From Saprospiraceae bacterium (GTDB taxonomy: Bacteria; Bacteroidota; Bacteroidia; Chitinophagales; Saprospiraceae): a stretch of DNA of 64,000 nucleotides. Below the pieces are notes generated by a model that worked only from the letters and a program-made list of their open reading frames with translations, was not told the origin of the DNA and did not search any database. Positions 1 to 9,042 of the stretch are shown piece by piece. The translations under genes and the position numbers were made by a program. The stretch is taken from NCBI GenBank assembly GCA_020628095.1, contig JAHDFP010000020.1, positions 1-64,000 on the forward strand, given 5' to 3'. Every line of letters begins with the position of its first letter. The stretch's first letter is position 1.

Positions 1-53
1 CCAAGTACGACGATTTAGCAAACCGTTGGTTTCAGCCACTCACCCACGTCTCC
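1..53 (-). tRNA. tRNA-Ser (anticodon GCU), 5' part, cut by the window edge
   Basis: Read on the minus strand from base 53, the sequence starts with the acceptor strand GGAGACG, followed by a D arm and an anticodon arm with stem ACGGT/ATCGT (one G-U pair) around the loop TTGCTAA. The anticodon GCT lies at plus-strand bases 17-19 and reads the serine codons AGC and AGU. The GGAGA start and the sequence after the anticodon stem suit a class II serine tRNA. The variable arm, T arm and 3' acceptor strand lie outside the window. Confidence 0.9.
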
Positions 54-86
54 GTGAAAATTTTTGCTTTACGGCTAAAGCGGACG

Positions 87-118
87 CAAAGATATACCTT
101 TGATTATTGAATTACAAA
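87..118 (-). promoter_or_regulatory. Bacteroidota-type promoter of the tRNA-Ser gene
   Basis: On the minus strand there is TTTG (bases 118-115), a 20-base spacer, then TATCTTTG (bases 94-87). This matches the Bacteroidota primary sigma consensus TTTG, about 19 bases, TAnnTTTG. Transcription would start near base 80, leaving a leader of roughly 27 bases before the mature tRNA 5' end at 53. The match and position are seen directly; promoter activity is inferred. Confidence 0.72.
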
Positions 119-207
119 TAATTCAAATGGTGAAAAATGACCAAAAACTCGCCATACGCGGAATCTTATTGTCCATTATTTCATTATTACAGTTATAAAG
201 CCTCACA

Positions 208-390
208 ATGCCAAAAAAAATGAAGAAAAAGGGCAAACCAACTGTCCATCAGAACCTAACTGGCTTCGATATTAAGATAAATCCATTCGGAGAACTCACC
301 TCCAACCTTAATATAGATTCCCTTAACGAATTCCTCAACGAAAATGTCGAGGATAAGAAAATAACTGATACCGTTGCAGAAGAGGAATGA
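208..390 (+). CDS. Small basic/acidic hypothetical protein (60 aa)
   Basis: A short reading frame in the gap between the tRNA and the large adhesin gene. The product starts with a lysine-rich stretch (residues 1-10, with PKKMKKKGKP) and ends with acidic residues. It has no membrane segment or cysteine. I do not recognise a named family. The middle (NLTGFDIKINPFGEL) reads like a structured segment, which together with the clean position in an otherwise empty gap supports real coding. It is probably cytoplasmic. It is 84 bases upstream of the adhesin operon, with only a weak hairpin between, so it could be co-transcribed. Confidence 0.6.
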   Translation: MPKKMKKKGKPTVHQNLTGFDIKINPFGELTSNLNIDSLNEFLNENVEDKKITDTVAEEE

Positions 391-474
391 TTAGATATTC
401 TTATAGCGTATAATTAATCCCATTAATTGGGATATTTATAGCACAATATTGATCTAATCTTCGTTATTTGCTAT

Positions 475-3400
475 ATGTGGCTACGATCACTCAGGCTATA
501 TATAATTATTATTCTTGGAGCATTGAGTAACGACTCATGGGCTAATACTATCCAGGATACAATCCCACCTGTTTTCACCACTAATCCTGAGAATATTTCA
601 CTGCCTTGCACCAGCCCCATTAGCCTAGAATTAGAAAGATGGATTAATAATGGTGGAAACGCGGTTGCTGACCAAGGCAATGCTACTGTGTCTGCACTTA
701 CTTCTTATGATGATGCGCTAGATGCACTTCTGCAAGAATTCGGAATTAACTGCTCTACGTCAGGCAAAATAGAAGTAGGCTATATCGCAATCGACTCTTG
801 CAATAATCAGAGTATTGATACTTTATTTGCCGCATTTGAAGTCCATGACAGAACACCACCTGACATAATTGCGACTCCTCGGTCAATTACAACCTCTTGT
901 ATCATGGGGATACGTGATACGCTCAATAATTGGCTCACAACTCAGGGTGGCGCCATGCTAGAAGATAACTGCGGTATCGCCTCTTGGTCTCATTATACAT
1001 GGTCTGATAATTTAGGCAATACAGGATTTGTCGACTTTGCCGACACCACAGACATTATTATAATAAGGGACAGTTGTAGATATCATTTGGATGTTTCTTT
1101 TTTTGCTACTGATGATTGTGATAATGTCTCATTGACCTCAGCACAATTTTCTGTGGTATCGGATACTATTCTTCCGCGCTTCTCTGTCTTTCCATCAGAT
1201 ACAACAATATTCTGTCAGGACACCTTGGAAGATGTCAGACCCATTGCGATAGATGATTGCGATGGATCATTAAGACTCATCGAGACCATTATTAGTTCCC
1301 AAGACTCGGATACTACCTTATGCAACTACTATGATTATCAAATACAAAAAATCTGGTCTATACAAGACGCTTGCGGAAATGAAGTCATTGATACTCAAAA
1401 AATAACTGTGATTGACACTTTGATTCCGCAGGTTATCTATGACCCCATTAAGGTCATAGACTGCGATACTGATCTACTCGATATATCTTTATTCTTAGAT
1501 GCGCGGGATAATTGTTCCGATGTGAATATTAGCTTTACTGATTCCTTTGATATTATAAATGTCTGCCAACAACAAATAGAACGCGTATGGTCTATAAGTG
1601 ACGCATGTAATAATACCGTCATAGTCAATCAGTCGATTCAGATTCAGGATTTCACAGCACCATCTTTCTCACCCCAGCCAGAAAATCTTATAGTGCACTG
1701 TGATGACATTGATATAGCCAATCAATTCGATAATTGGATTTCTAATTTTGCCAATACAACAATAACGGATAACTGCACCGAACCCAAAGTATTAATAAAA
1801 GAAATTGGAATATATCCAGATACCACTTCTTTACTTGCGGCACCTGATATAGCGTACAAAGGCGTCATCTGCCAAACAGGATTAGCCGATCAAATCATAT
1901 CCCAACAAACCATAGGCATATACGCCTACGACCTTTGTGGTAATATAGGTCGCACTCAAGCCGTGTTTCAAGCAATAGATACTATACCACCTTCGCTCGA
2001 ATGTCCAGAAGATGTCAGTATTACTTTGGACGAGATGGATTGCTTTGTAGAGCATATTGCTTACAAACCAAGCTTGATAGATGGTTGCCCCTTGGCTGAT
2101 AACAGCTGGGAGGTAGGTATAAATGGAATAGAGCAAATTTCTGATATAACAGATGATTCGACCAGTATAACTTTAGAAGTAGGCGATCACTTATTGACAT
2201 ACGCGGCTTATGACTGCGGTAATAACCAAGGAATCTGTACTCAACGTGTTATTATTAATGATACGATCCCACCTGACCTAATATGTCCACCTGACCTTAC
2301 TCTTTTTTTAGATTCAAGCAGTTGCCAATACGAATATAGAATACCTTCTTTGGTTTCCTTTAGTGATAATTGTTTTGGAGAGTCTGATTTTGAGGTAACC
2401 CTTCCTACGGGTGAAGGATATATCAATTTTGAAGAATCACCAACACTTGATACATTTATTGCTCTTGATTTTCCACTTGAATTCGAAAATATTATTACCG
2501 AAGGTAGAGTTTTTAAACCTACCCTATCCGTGGATTATCTGCTAGACATATCTATGGGATCTTCCGTCAAGATTATTTCAGAATTTGGCGACATCCTGAT
2601 GGAGCTCACAGAAGGCGATTGCACTGAGCGTAAGGCCGTAGAAATTCTAGATATAAATCAATTTCGCGTTTGGGCTAATGACGGAGATATAAAATTTACT
2701 GTACTATTCGACGAACTTAACGGTACGGGTATACACCCGTGCAACAATAACAATATTAACGGAAACCTATCTACTGACAATTTATCATTCCTAAGACTCA
2801 CCTTAGAGTTCAGTGATATTGTTCCTAATATAGTCTTGACCAATGCTGCTTCTGACACGATTAATGTAATGGACAATATGGTTATATTAGAAACAGGAGA
2901 ATATTCGACTTCTTACAGCTCATCAGATAGACAAGGAAATACAACCAAGTGCACGACTCAGATAGAAGTTATTGACACTGTCGCACCAATGATAACATGT
3001 CGGGATACCACTTTACTCATACCAATAGAGATCTCAGAAGTAATTAGAATTGACCAAAATCTTATACTAACTGACATCAACGACAATTGTGGAATAAATA
3101 ACATCGCAATTAATCCACCAGAACTTAACTGCTCGGATGGTAATACATCAGTGCAAATAATCGTAGATGATATAAATGGTAATCAGAGCAGTTGCTTACG
3201 AACTGTTCTTTTACAACCCGATACTTTATCTCCATTTTTTGTCAGTGGGTTATGTCTGGCCGATACACTGAAATTATTTTCTAATGTCAATCCTTTATTT
3301 GTCGAAGAGTATAATTGGTCAGGACCTAACAACTTTAGCGCTAATATCAGTGATCCGATCTTAACTTCTATAAGTGATGACAACTCTGGTATATATAGGA

Positions 3401-6303
3401 TAGAAATTATTGCTAAGAATGGCTGCACCTATATCTCAACATTAGATATTGATATTAGTCAATTCGACAGTCCAGAGATAAGTGCTCCTACCACTATGGC
3501 ATGTACGGGTGACATGATCATTCTAAATTCTACAAGCTTTAATGAAGTCGTGGAATATTTTTGGTACGAAGGAATATCGCCCAATGGCACACTTATCGAA
3601 AAAACAACTGGACCAAGCCTAAGCCTTATACCAATAGAGGGTCAGCATTTCTACTATGTAGAAGTCAGAGGACAAAATTGTGCCTCGACGCCATCAAACA
3701 CTTTGCAAATAGAAATAGTACCTATACCATTAGCGGAAATAGAAAATCCGTTCCTGACACTATGCGAAGGGGAATCCATAGCGTTACGAAGTCGTACTTT
3801 TGGTCAAAACTTCAGTTACGAATGGCGTGGTCCTAATGGATACTTTTCCAATAATCAAAATGCAGAAGTTATAACCGATGCTAATAATCTAAATGAAGGC
3901 AACTACACATTGATCGTAAGAGACGGTGTATGCATAAGTGACACTGCACGAGCTCAAGTGATAATATTTGACAATCCTCCACAACCGATTATTGTTGGAG
4001 AAAATATTTTTTGCGAAGGACAATCGGCAGTTCTTTCGGTAACCAATATTACTAATGGCACCAGATACCGATGGCTTAGAAACGGAAACTTTGTATCATC
4101 TACCAGCACTAACTCACTGATAATACCCGCTATATCTTCTGATCAGTCTGGAAGCTGGACAGTAATCGTAGAAGATGGTATATGTAACTCCACAGAGTCA
4201 GATAATTTCGAAATATTTGTAGAAAGTTCTCTCACCATAGGAGCTTCTAATAATGGTCCAATATGTGAAGGTGACAGTCTCACGCTTACTTGTTCATTTA
4301 TACCGACCGCGACTTATAGATGGCAAGATCCTTCAGGTATCTTTTTTGACGGTAGAGAAATAAAGGTTATTGGTATAGAAGGCATCTATACCGTCTCAGT
4401 AACCACAAGTAGTAATTGTAATGCTATAACAGATACGTACGTAGAAGTCAACCCAAAACCTCAGGTCACCGCACTCAGTAACACCTCTCTTCCATGTATG
4501 GATGGAAGGACGCCGATCACTTTAGTTCCATCAGTTTTTCCACCTGACAATTACTCTTACCAGTGGACTGGTCCTAATAATTTTAGCTCCATGCAAGAAT
4601 CTCCCGTGATCAATAATGCCAACGAAGCAGACAACGGCGACTACCAACTGATCATCACTAAAGATAATTGCAGTTCTGATCCAGTAACCACCAATGTTAC
4701 CATAACACAGATTCCCGAAAGAGTCACCTTAAGTTCCAATATCTCACCCTGTGAAAATGAAAGCCTTATCATCAATATAAATAATCCAGTTACAGGAACG
4801 AATATAGAATGGATATGGACCACCCCAAATGGACAGATAGTTACTCAAGAGCCTTTCTTAGAAATAGATCGTTTTACCTCTACAGATGAAGGCGAGTATA
4901 CCGTAACTCAAATCAAAAATAATTGTAGGTCCGAAGAGTCAGAAGCGTTAATCATTGAGATACAACAAAATCCTATTACTCCTGTAATATCAGGTGATCA
5001 AATGTTATGTCAGGGTAATTCCTTATCTCTGGAAGCTACCAATATACCTAATGCGAAATATATCTGGACAACTCCCCAAGGTATCATAGAAGGAAATTCC
5101 TCAATACTTGTAATAGACAATATCAATAAATCTGATGAGGGAAGTTATAGTGTCGTGATACAGAATGGCGATTGCTTATCCGAGGAATCGGCTTCCTTTA
5201 CAGTCACTGTGAGCGAAGTCCCCAATGCACTATCATTTACCTCAGAAGACATTTCTGTATGCGCATCTGACGAGATGCAATTAGAAATCTGTATAGAAGA
5301 TATAAACACGCCTTTTGACATTATTCAGATTATTGATGCCAATAGCGGTACCATAATACAGGAAGGAATAGAAACATGTTTTGATCTATCATTTCTGCTT
5401 AACGGTCCAATACAATCTTATCAATTATCCCCAGTCATTATTATAGAGGATTGTATCTCCGAACCTATTGATATCATCAATATAGAAATTTATGATCGTC
5501 CTGATAATTCAGCAGAGATTTCGGATGACATTATTTATTTGTGTGAATTAGACTTTATTAAAATAACACCTGACTTCGTTCCAGAAGAGATTAACATACA
5601 ATGGAGTTCCGAAGACCCTGACATAAACATCTTTCAAGGTCAGAATAATGAGTATTCCTTTAGTAATCTGAGATCAGGAATCAATACTCTTTACTTACAA
5701 AGTCTCGTACCTTCTTGTGGAGTCTACGCAACGGATACTCTTTCAGTTATTGTATTAGAATCTCTAGAAGCTGTTGATGATTCGTATGAGGGAAGTTTCG
5801 GCATTAATAATTTAGTCGATGTATTAGCCAATGACAATTTCACCAATGAATTAAAATTAATGATTGTCGAAAGTACAAGTAATGGGTCGGTGAGTGTTAA
5901 TGAAAATAAAATAGAATATACACCAGAATCTAACTTTGTGGGATCAACAAACTTTGTATATGAGATATGTTATGTTGAATGTCCAATGATCTGTGACCAA
6001 GCCACTGTTACTATCAACATAGGTGAAAATATAGAATGTTTCGCTGGTAATATCATAACACCTAACAATGACGGGTATAACGACAACCTAGTGATTCCCT
6101 GCCTCAATACTGGTGGTTATGAACGAAACAGTATAACCGTCTTTAATCAATGGGGTGATGAAGTATTCAGTGCTGCACCTTACGAAAACAATTGGGATGC
6201 CACATATAACGGAAAGACAATACCTGTAGGCACATATTTTTACATATTGGATCTTGGTGATGGATCAAGACCAATACAGGGATTTTTAACCATTGAGTTA
6301 TGA
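475..6303 (+). CDS. Giant secreted multi-Ig/HYR-like adhesin with T9SS type B (gliding motility-associated) C-terminal domain
   Basis: A 1942-residue exported protein. Residues 1-23 form a signal peptide. The first half has repeated modules opening with DTIPP-type motifs and paired cysteines, resembling HYR-type beta-sandwich domains. The second half has about six Ig-like modules, each closing with a D-x-G-x-Y tyrosine-corner motif (for example DNSGIYRIEI, NEGNYTLIV, DEGEYTVT). Residues about 1766-1853 resemble a cadherin-like/Big_9 domain (AVDDSYEG, VLANDN, YTPESNFVG). Residues 1854-1942 are a gliding motility-associated C-terminal domain (ITPNNDGYND, VFNQWGDEVF, GTYFYIL), which in this phylum directs type IX secretion. 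The stop overlaps the start of the PorP/SprF gene by four bases, as in sprB-sprF-type pairs. It is probably a cell-surface adhesin; the ligand is unknown. Confidence 0.9.
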   Translation: MWLRSLRLYIIIILGALSNDSWANTIQDTIPPVFTTNPENISLPCTSPISLELERWINNGGNAVADQGNATVSALTSYDDALDALLQEFGINCSTSGKIEVGYIAIDSCNNQSIDTLFAAFEVHDRTPPDIIATPRSITTSCIMGIRDTLNNWLTTQGGAMLEDNCGIASWSHYTWSDNLGNTGFVDFADTTDIIIIRDSCRYHLDVSFFATDDCDNVSLTSAQFSVVSDTILPRFSVFPSDTTIFCQDTLEDVRPIAIDDCDGSLRLIETIISSQDSDTTLCNYYDYQIQKIWSIQDACGNEVIDTQKITVIDTLIPQVIYDPIKVIDCDTDLLDISLFLDARDNCSDVNISFTDSFDIINVCQQQIERVWSISDACNNTVIVNQSIQIQDFTAPSFSPQPENLIVHCDDIDIANQFDNWISNFANTTITDNCTEPKVLIKEIGIYPDTTSLLAAPDIAYKGVICQTGLADQIISQQTIGIYAYDLCGNIGRTQAVFQAIDTIPPSLECPEDVSITLDEMDCFVEHIAYKPSLIDGCPLADNSWEVGINGIEQISDITDDSTSITLEVGDHLLTYAAYDCGNNQGICTQRVIINDTIPPDLICPPDLTLFLDSSSCQYEYRIPSLVSFSDNCFGESDFEVTLPTGEGYINFEESPTLDTFIALDFPLEFENIITEGRVFKPTLSVDYLLDISMGSSVKIISEFGDILMELTEGDCTERKAVEILDINQFRVWANDGDIKFTVLFDELNGTGIHPCNNNNINGNLSTDNLSFLRLTLEFSDIVPNIVLTNAASDTINVMDNMVILETGEYSTSYSSSDRQGNTTKCTTQIEVIDTVAPMITCRDTTLLIPIEISEVIRIDQNLILTDINDNCGINNIAINPPELNCSDGNTSVQIIVDDINGNQSSCLRTVLLQPDTLSPFFVSGLCLADTLKLFSNVNPLFVEEYNWSGPNNFSANISDPILTSISDDNSGIYRIEIIAKNGCTYISTLDIDISQFDSPEISAPTTMACTGDMIILNSTSFNEVVEYFWYEGISPNGTLIEKTTGPSLSLIPIEGQHFYYVEVRGQNCASTPSNTLQIEIVPIPLAEIENPFLTLCEGESIALRSRTFGQNFSYEWRGPNGYFSNNQNAEVITDANNLNEGNYTLIVRDGVCISDTARAQVIIFDNPPQPIIVGENIFCEGQSAVLSVTNITNGTRYRWLRNGNFVSSTSTNSLIIPAISSDQSGSWTVIVEDGICNSTESDNFEIFVESSLTIGASNNGPICEGDSLTLTCSFIPTATYRWQDPSGIFFDGREIKVIGIEGIYTVSVTTSSNCNAITDTYVEVNPKPQVTALSNTSLPCMDGRTPITLVPSVFPPDNYSYQWTGPNNFSSMQESPVINNANEADNGDYQLIITKDNCSSDPVTTNVTITQIPERVTLSSNISPCENESLIININNPVTGTNIEWIWTTPNGQIVTQEPFLEIDRFTSTDEGEYTVTQIKNNCRSEESEALIIEIQQNPITPVISGDQMLCQGNSLSLEATNIPNAKYIWTTPQGIIEGNSSILVIDNINKSDEGSYSVVIQNGDCLSEESASFTVTVSEVPNALSFTSEDISVCASDEMQLEICIEDINTPFDIIQIIDANSGTIIQEGIETCFDLSFLLNGPIQSYQLSPVIIIEDCISEPIDIINIEIYDRPDNSAEISDDIIYLCELDFIKITPDFVPEEINIQWSSEDPDINIFQGQNNEYSFSNLRSGINTLYLQSLVPSCGVYATDTLSVIVLESLEAVDDSYEGSFGINNLVDVLANDNFTNELKLMIVESTSNGSVSVNENKIEYTPESNFVGSTNFVYEICYVECPMICDQATVTINIGENIECFAGNIITPNNDGYNDNLVIPCLNTGGYERNSITVFNQWGDEVFSAAPYENNWDATYNGKTIPVGTYFYILDLGDGSRPIQGFLTIEL

Positions 6304-7247
6304 GGTTATGGTTTCTCATATTATTCATCTATTCTGTAGTTAAGCTTGATGCACAGCAGGAAAATCTTTTCACACAATACGCCTACAACAAGTTAAGTAT
6401 AAATCCAGCTCTTGCAGGGACAAACGACTATACCAGTCTTATAGCCATCCATAGAGACCAATGGACGGGACTCACAGGAAGTCCTACTTCGCAACATTTC
6501 ACGGCCAACTTTGTCGAAGTACTAAATAGAATTGGATTTGGCATAAATGTGCAAAGACTTGCCGTAGGGATTCAAGAGAAAATGGAATTATCTGGCATGT
6601 ATGCTTATAAATTGAAAGTTGGCGCATATACATATAGCGTTGGCCTGCAATTATCATACAGAACGTTTGCTAATGATTTCTCTCACCCAGACTTGATCGC
6701 TTTGGATGGTTTCGAAAATGATACGGCGATAGACCCTACCAGATATAGCACATCACTTTTTAATGTAGGCGTTGGTGGGTACATAAAATCTCCGCTTTTT
6801 TATATTGGCATCTCCTCTCCTCGTATGATAAAACCACAGATCGACAATGATAATGACCTTAATATCGCCCGAGAGGTAAGACATTACTATGGAATGGCTG
6901 GGTTGGATTTGCAACTTACACCACTATGGGAATTCAAACCACAATTACTCTTTAGGTATGCGGAAAATAGTCCTTATGATCTTGATGTATTGGCACTTAT
7001 GGTATATCAGGAGCAAGTACATCTTGGTCTTAATATAAGATCCGGCGGTTCGCAAAAAAGCATATTGGAATCGGTCGATTTGTTATTAGGTCTAAGATTA
7101 AAAGAAAAACTCTTCTTTGGTATAGCTTATGATTTTACGACAACAGAATTAAGGGAATACGAAAACGGTAGCTTCGAAGCAATAATCCGATATGACTTCA
7201 AGAAAGACAAAGGCCCTAAAGAAATCAAAAATCCTAGATACTTTTAG
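6300..7247 (+). CDS. PorP/SprF family type IX secretion-associated outer-membrane protein
   Basis: A 315-residue protein with a signal peptide (residues 1-18, ending LDA) and an early QQENLFTQYAYNKLSINPALAG motif region typical of PorP/SprF proteins. The rest is alternating beta-strand-like sequence (SVGLQLSYR, VGVGGYI, IRYDFKK) expected of an outer-membrane barrel. SprF in Flavobacterium is needed for surface delivery of its neighbour SprB. The four-base ATGA overlap with the adhesin gene suggests translational coupling and that this protein serves that adhesin. Which subtype it is (PorP itself or one of the many SprF paralogues) cannot be told here. Confidence 0.88.
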   Translation: MRLWFLILFIYSVVKLDAQQENLFTQYAYNKLSINPALAGTNDYTSLIAIHRDQWTGLTGSPTSQHFTANFVEVLNRIGFGINVQRLAVGIQEKMELSGMYAYKLKVGAYTYSVGLQLSYRTFANDFSHPDLIALDGFENDTAIDPTRYSTSLFNVGVGGYIKSPLFYIGISSPRMIKPQIDNDNDLNIAREVRHYYGMAGLDLQLTPLWEFKPQLLFRYAENSPYDLDVLALMVYQEQVHLGLNIRSGGSQKSILESVDLLLGLRLKEKLFFGIAYDFTTTELREYENGSFEAIIRYDFKKDKGPKEIKNPRYF

Positions 7248-7249
7248 CA

Positions 7250-8932
7250 TTGAAATACACCCTAATCATATCGACTCTTTTCATTCCCATGCTGCTATTT
7301 AGTCAAGCTCAATCAGATCAATGGCACTCACGTATTACTCTAACTAACGAGCGGAAAATAAATACAGAAAAAGCAGAGTTCTCTCCTACTTATTGGAAGG
7401 ACTATCTGGTTTATATCAGTTCGAAATCAAAAGAAAAAATATTTGATAAAAAAATAAATGAGGGTTACTATGACCTTTTCTATTGCGCCATTAATAGCAA
7501 TGAGGAATTAGAGAAAACAGCCTCTTTATCTAAAATTCTAAACACCCCTTACCACGAAGGGCCCGCCACCTTTTATGACGATGGAAATAAGATTGTCTTT
7601 TCTCGTCTAGAGCAAAGCAATGGTCAGCTAATCCTCAATGAAGAAGAAATCGCAATAAACAAATTATACGAAAGTAATTATGAAAACAATCAATGGTCCT
7701 CTCCTATTATCTCCTCGCTCAATATAGAGGGGTACACTTCGTGTCATCCTGCAGTAAATGAAAATGGTGATGTAGTGGTTTTCGCTAGTGACAGAGAAGG
7801 AGGATATGGAAAAATGGATTTGTACATATCGTATTATGTGGATAGCATCTGGACAGAACCTACTAATCTAGGGCCAGAAATCAATTCTGTAGAAAACGAG
7901 ATTTTTCCCACCCTGCTTAATAATACCTATTTGTTTTATTCCTCCAATATAGAATCCAATGAAGACTTGGATATATATAAAACAAATCTAGCAAACAAAA
8001 ATTCGGATACTCCTATTATTAAATTCCCCGCACCCATTAATTCAGATCGTGATGACTTTGGATTGACGCTTGATAAATTAGGATTGTCTGGTTATCTGAG
8101 TAGTAATAGAAAAGGAGGGCAAGGAAAAGATGATATATATAGAGTCAAATCAACTAAGTCTATCTATTCTTATGGTGAAGAAAATTATAATCAAATAGAA
8201 ATACAGTTAAATCATCCGACTGATACTCTAGTGTCATATAAGGGTTCAATCAAATGTAAAGGGATAACGGAAGAAGAGTTATCTGACTTCAATTTGGGGA
8301 GTTACAGTTTTGAAAATATAGATTTTGATGATTACAGAATTACTGATACTGGCAAAATAAAATTTGATCTTAGCGATGGACTTAACCTGATTTCAATAGA
8401 AGCCGAGGGCTTCGAAAAAGTTCAGAAGGTAATATCAAGCAATAGTACGAAAAAGCAGTATCAGATAAAGCTACAACCTAATCCAACCGAACAAATCAAA
8501 AGGGATACAATAATCAAATATGTTAACTCGGAGGAAAAGAAAACTATCAATAATATAGAAATCAAAGAAGGTGCACTTCTTATTTTTAATAATATATATT
8601 ATGACTACAATAGTGACGAAATCAAAAAAGGCGCTGCTCAAGAATTGGATGATCTTGCTGGGATAATGAAAGACAACCCAGAAATCACAATCCTATTATC
8701 ATCACATACCGACTCCAGAGGTAAAGCAGATTATAATCTCAATCTATCAAAAAGAAGGGCCATTTCGGCCAAGAAATATCTAGTATACAAAGGCGTGAAA
8801 TCAACTAACATTAAAACCAATGGATTAGGTGAATCACAACTACGAAATCATTGCTCGGATGGGGTCAATTGCTCAGAAGAAGAACATATTTATAATAGAA
8901 GAACTGAAGTCAGAATATTAGGTAATCAATAA
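7250..8932 (+). CDS. OmpA-family protein with PD40/WD40-like beta-propeller repeats
   Basis: A 560-residue exported protein. After a signal peptide (MKYTLIISTLFIPMLLFS) it carries PD40-like propeller repeats at about residues 50-300 (VVFASDREGGYGKMDLY, GYLSSNRKGGQGKDDIYR). A linker region follows, then an OmpA C-terminal peptidoglycan-binding domain at 441-560 with HTDSRG (Asp488) and NLSKRRAISAKKYL. The start is TTG at 7250, two bases after the upstream stop; no ATG fits because the signal peptide begins immediately. Adhesin, SprF-like and OmpA/PD40 genes in this order are common in Bacteroidota, and the OmpA protein probably ties the surface complex to peptidoglycan, resembling PorE-type roles. 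Confidence 0.87.
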   Translation: MKYTLIISTLFIPMLLFSQAQSDQWHSRITLTNERKINTEKAEFSPTYWKDYLVYISSKSKEKIFDKKINEGYYDLFYCAINSNEELEKTASLSKILNTPYHEGPATFYDDGNKIVFSRLEQSNGQLILNEEEIAINKLYESNYENNQWSSPIISSLNIEGYTSCHPAVNENGDVVVFASDREGGYGKMDLYISYYVDSIWTEPTNLGPEINSVENEIFPTLLNNTYLFYSSNIESNEDLDIYKTNLANKNSDTPIIKFPAPINSDRDDFGLTLDKLGLSGYLSSNRKGGQGKDDIYRVKSTKSIYSYGEENYNQIEIQLNHPTDTLVSYKGSIKCKGITEEELSDFNLGSYSFENIDFDDYRITDTGKIKFDLSDGLNLISIEAEGFEKVQKVISSNSTKKQYQIKLQPNPTEQIKRDTIIKYVNSEEKKTINNIEIKEGALLIFNNIYYDYNSDEIKKGAAQELDDLAGIMKDNPEITILLSSHTDSRGKADYNLNLSKRRAISAKKYLVYKGVKSTNIKTNGLGESQLRNHCSDGVNCSEEEHIYNRRTEVRILGNQ

Positions 8933-9042
8933 ATGGTTATTCCAATTTGAGTATAGACCAGTGTTAAGTAAAATTTAAAGCATCAGCCCGAAGAGTCACC
9001 GAATTTCATATTTTATATATTTAGCAAAATCAAAGACTACAG

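Noticed and set aside
1-207. Integration site of a mobile element at the tRNA-Ser gene
   Set aside because: Only the 5' part of the tRNA is visible and no integrase or direct repeat is seen; the 3' end, where attachment normally occurs, is outside the window.
417-433. Hairpin ATCCCA-TTAAT-TGGGAT between the 60-residue gene and the adhesin gene
   Set aside because: The stem is six bases and is not followed by a T run, so it is too weak to call a terminator.
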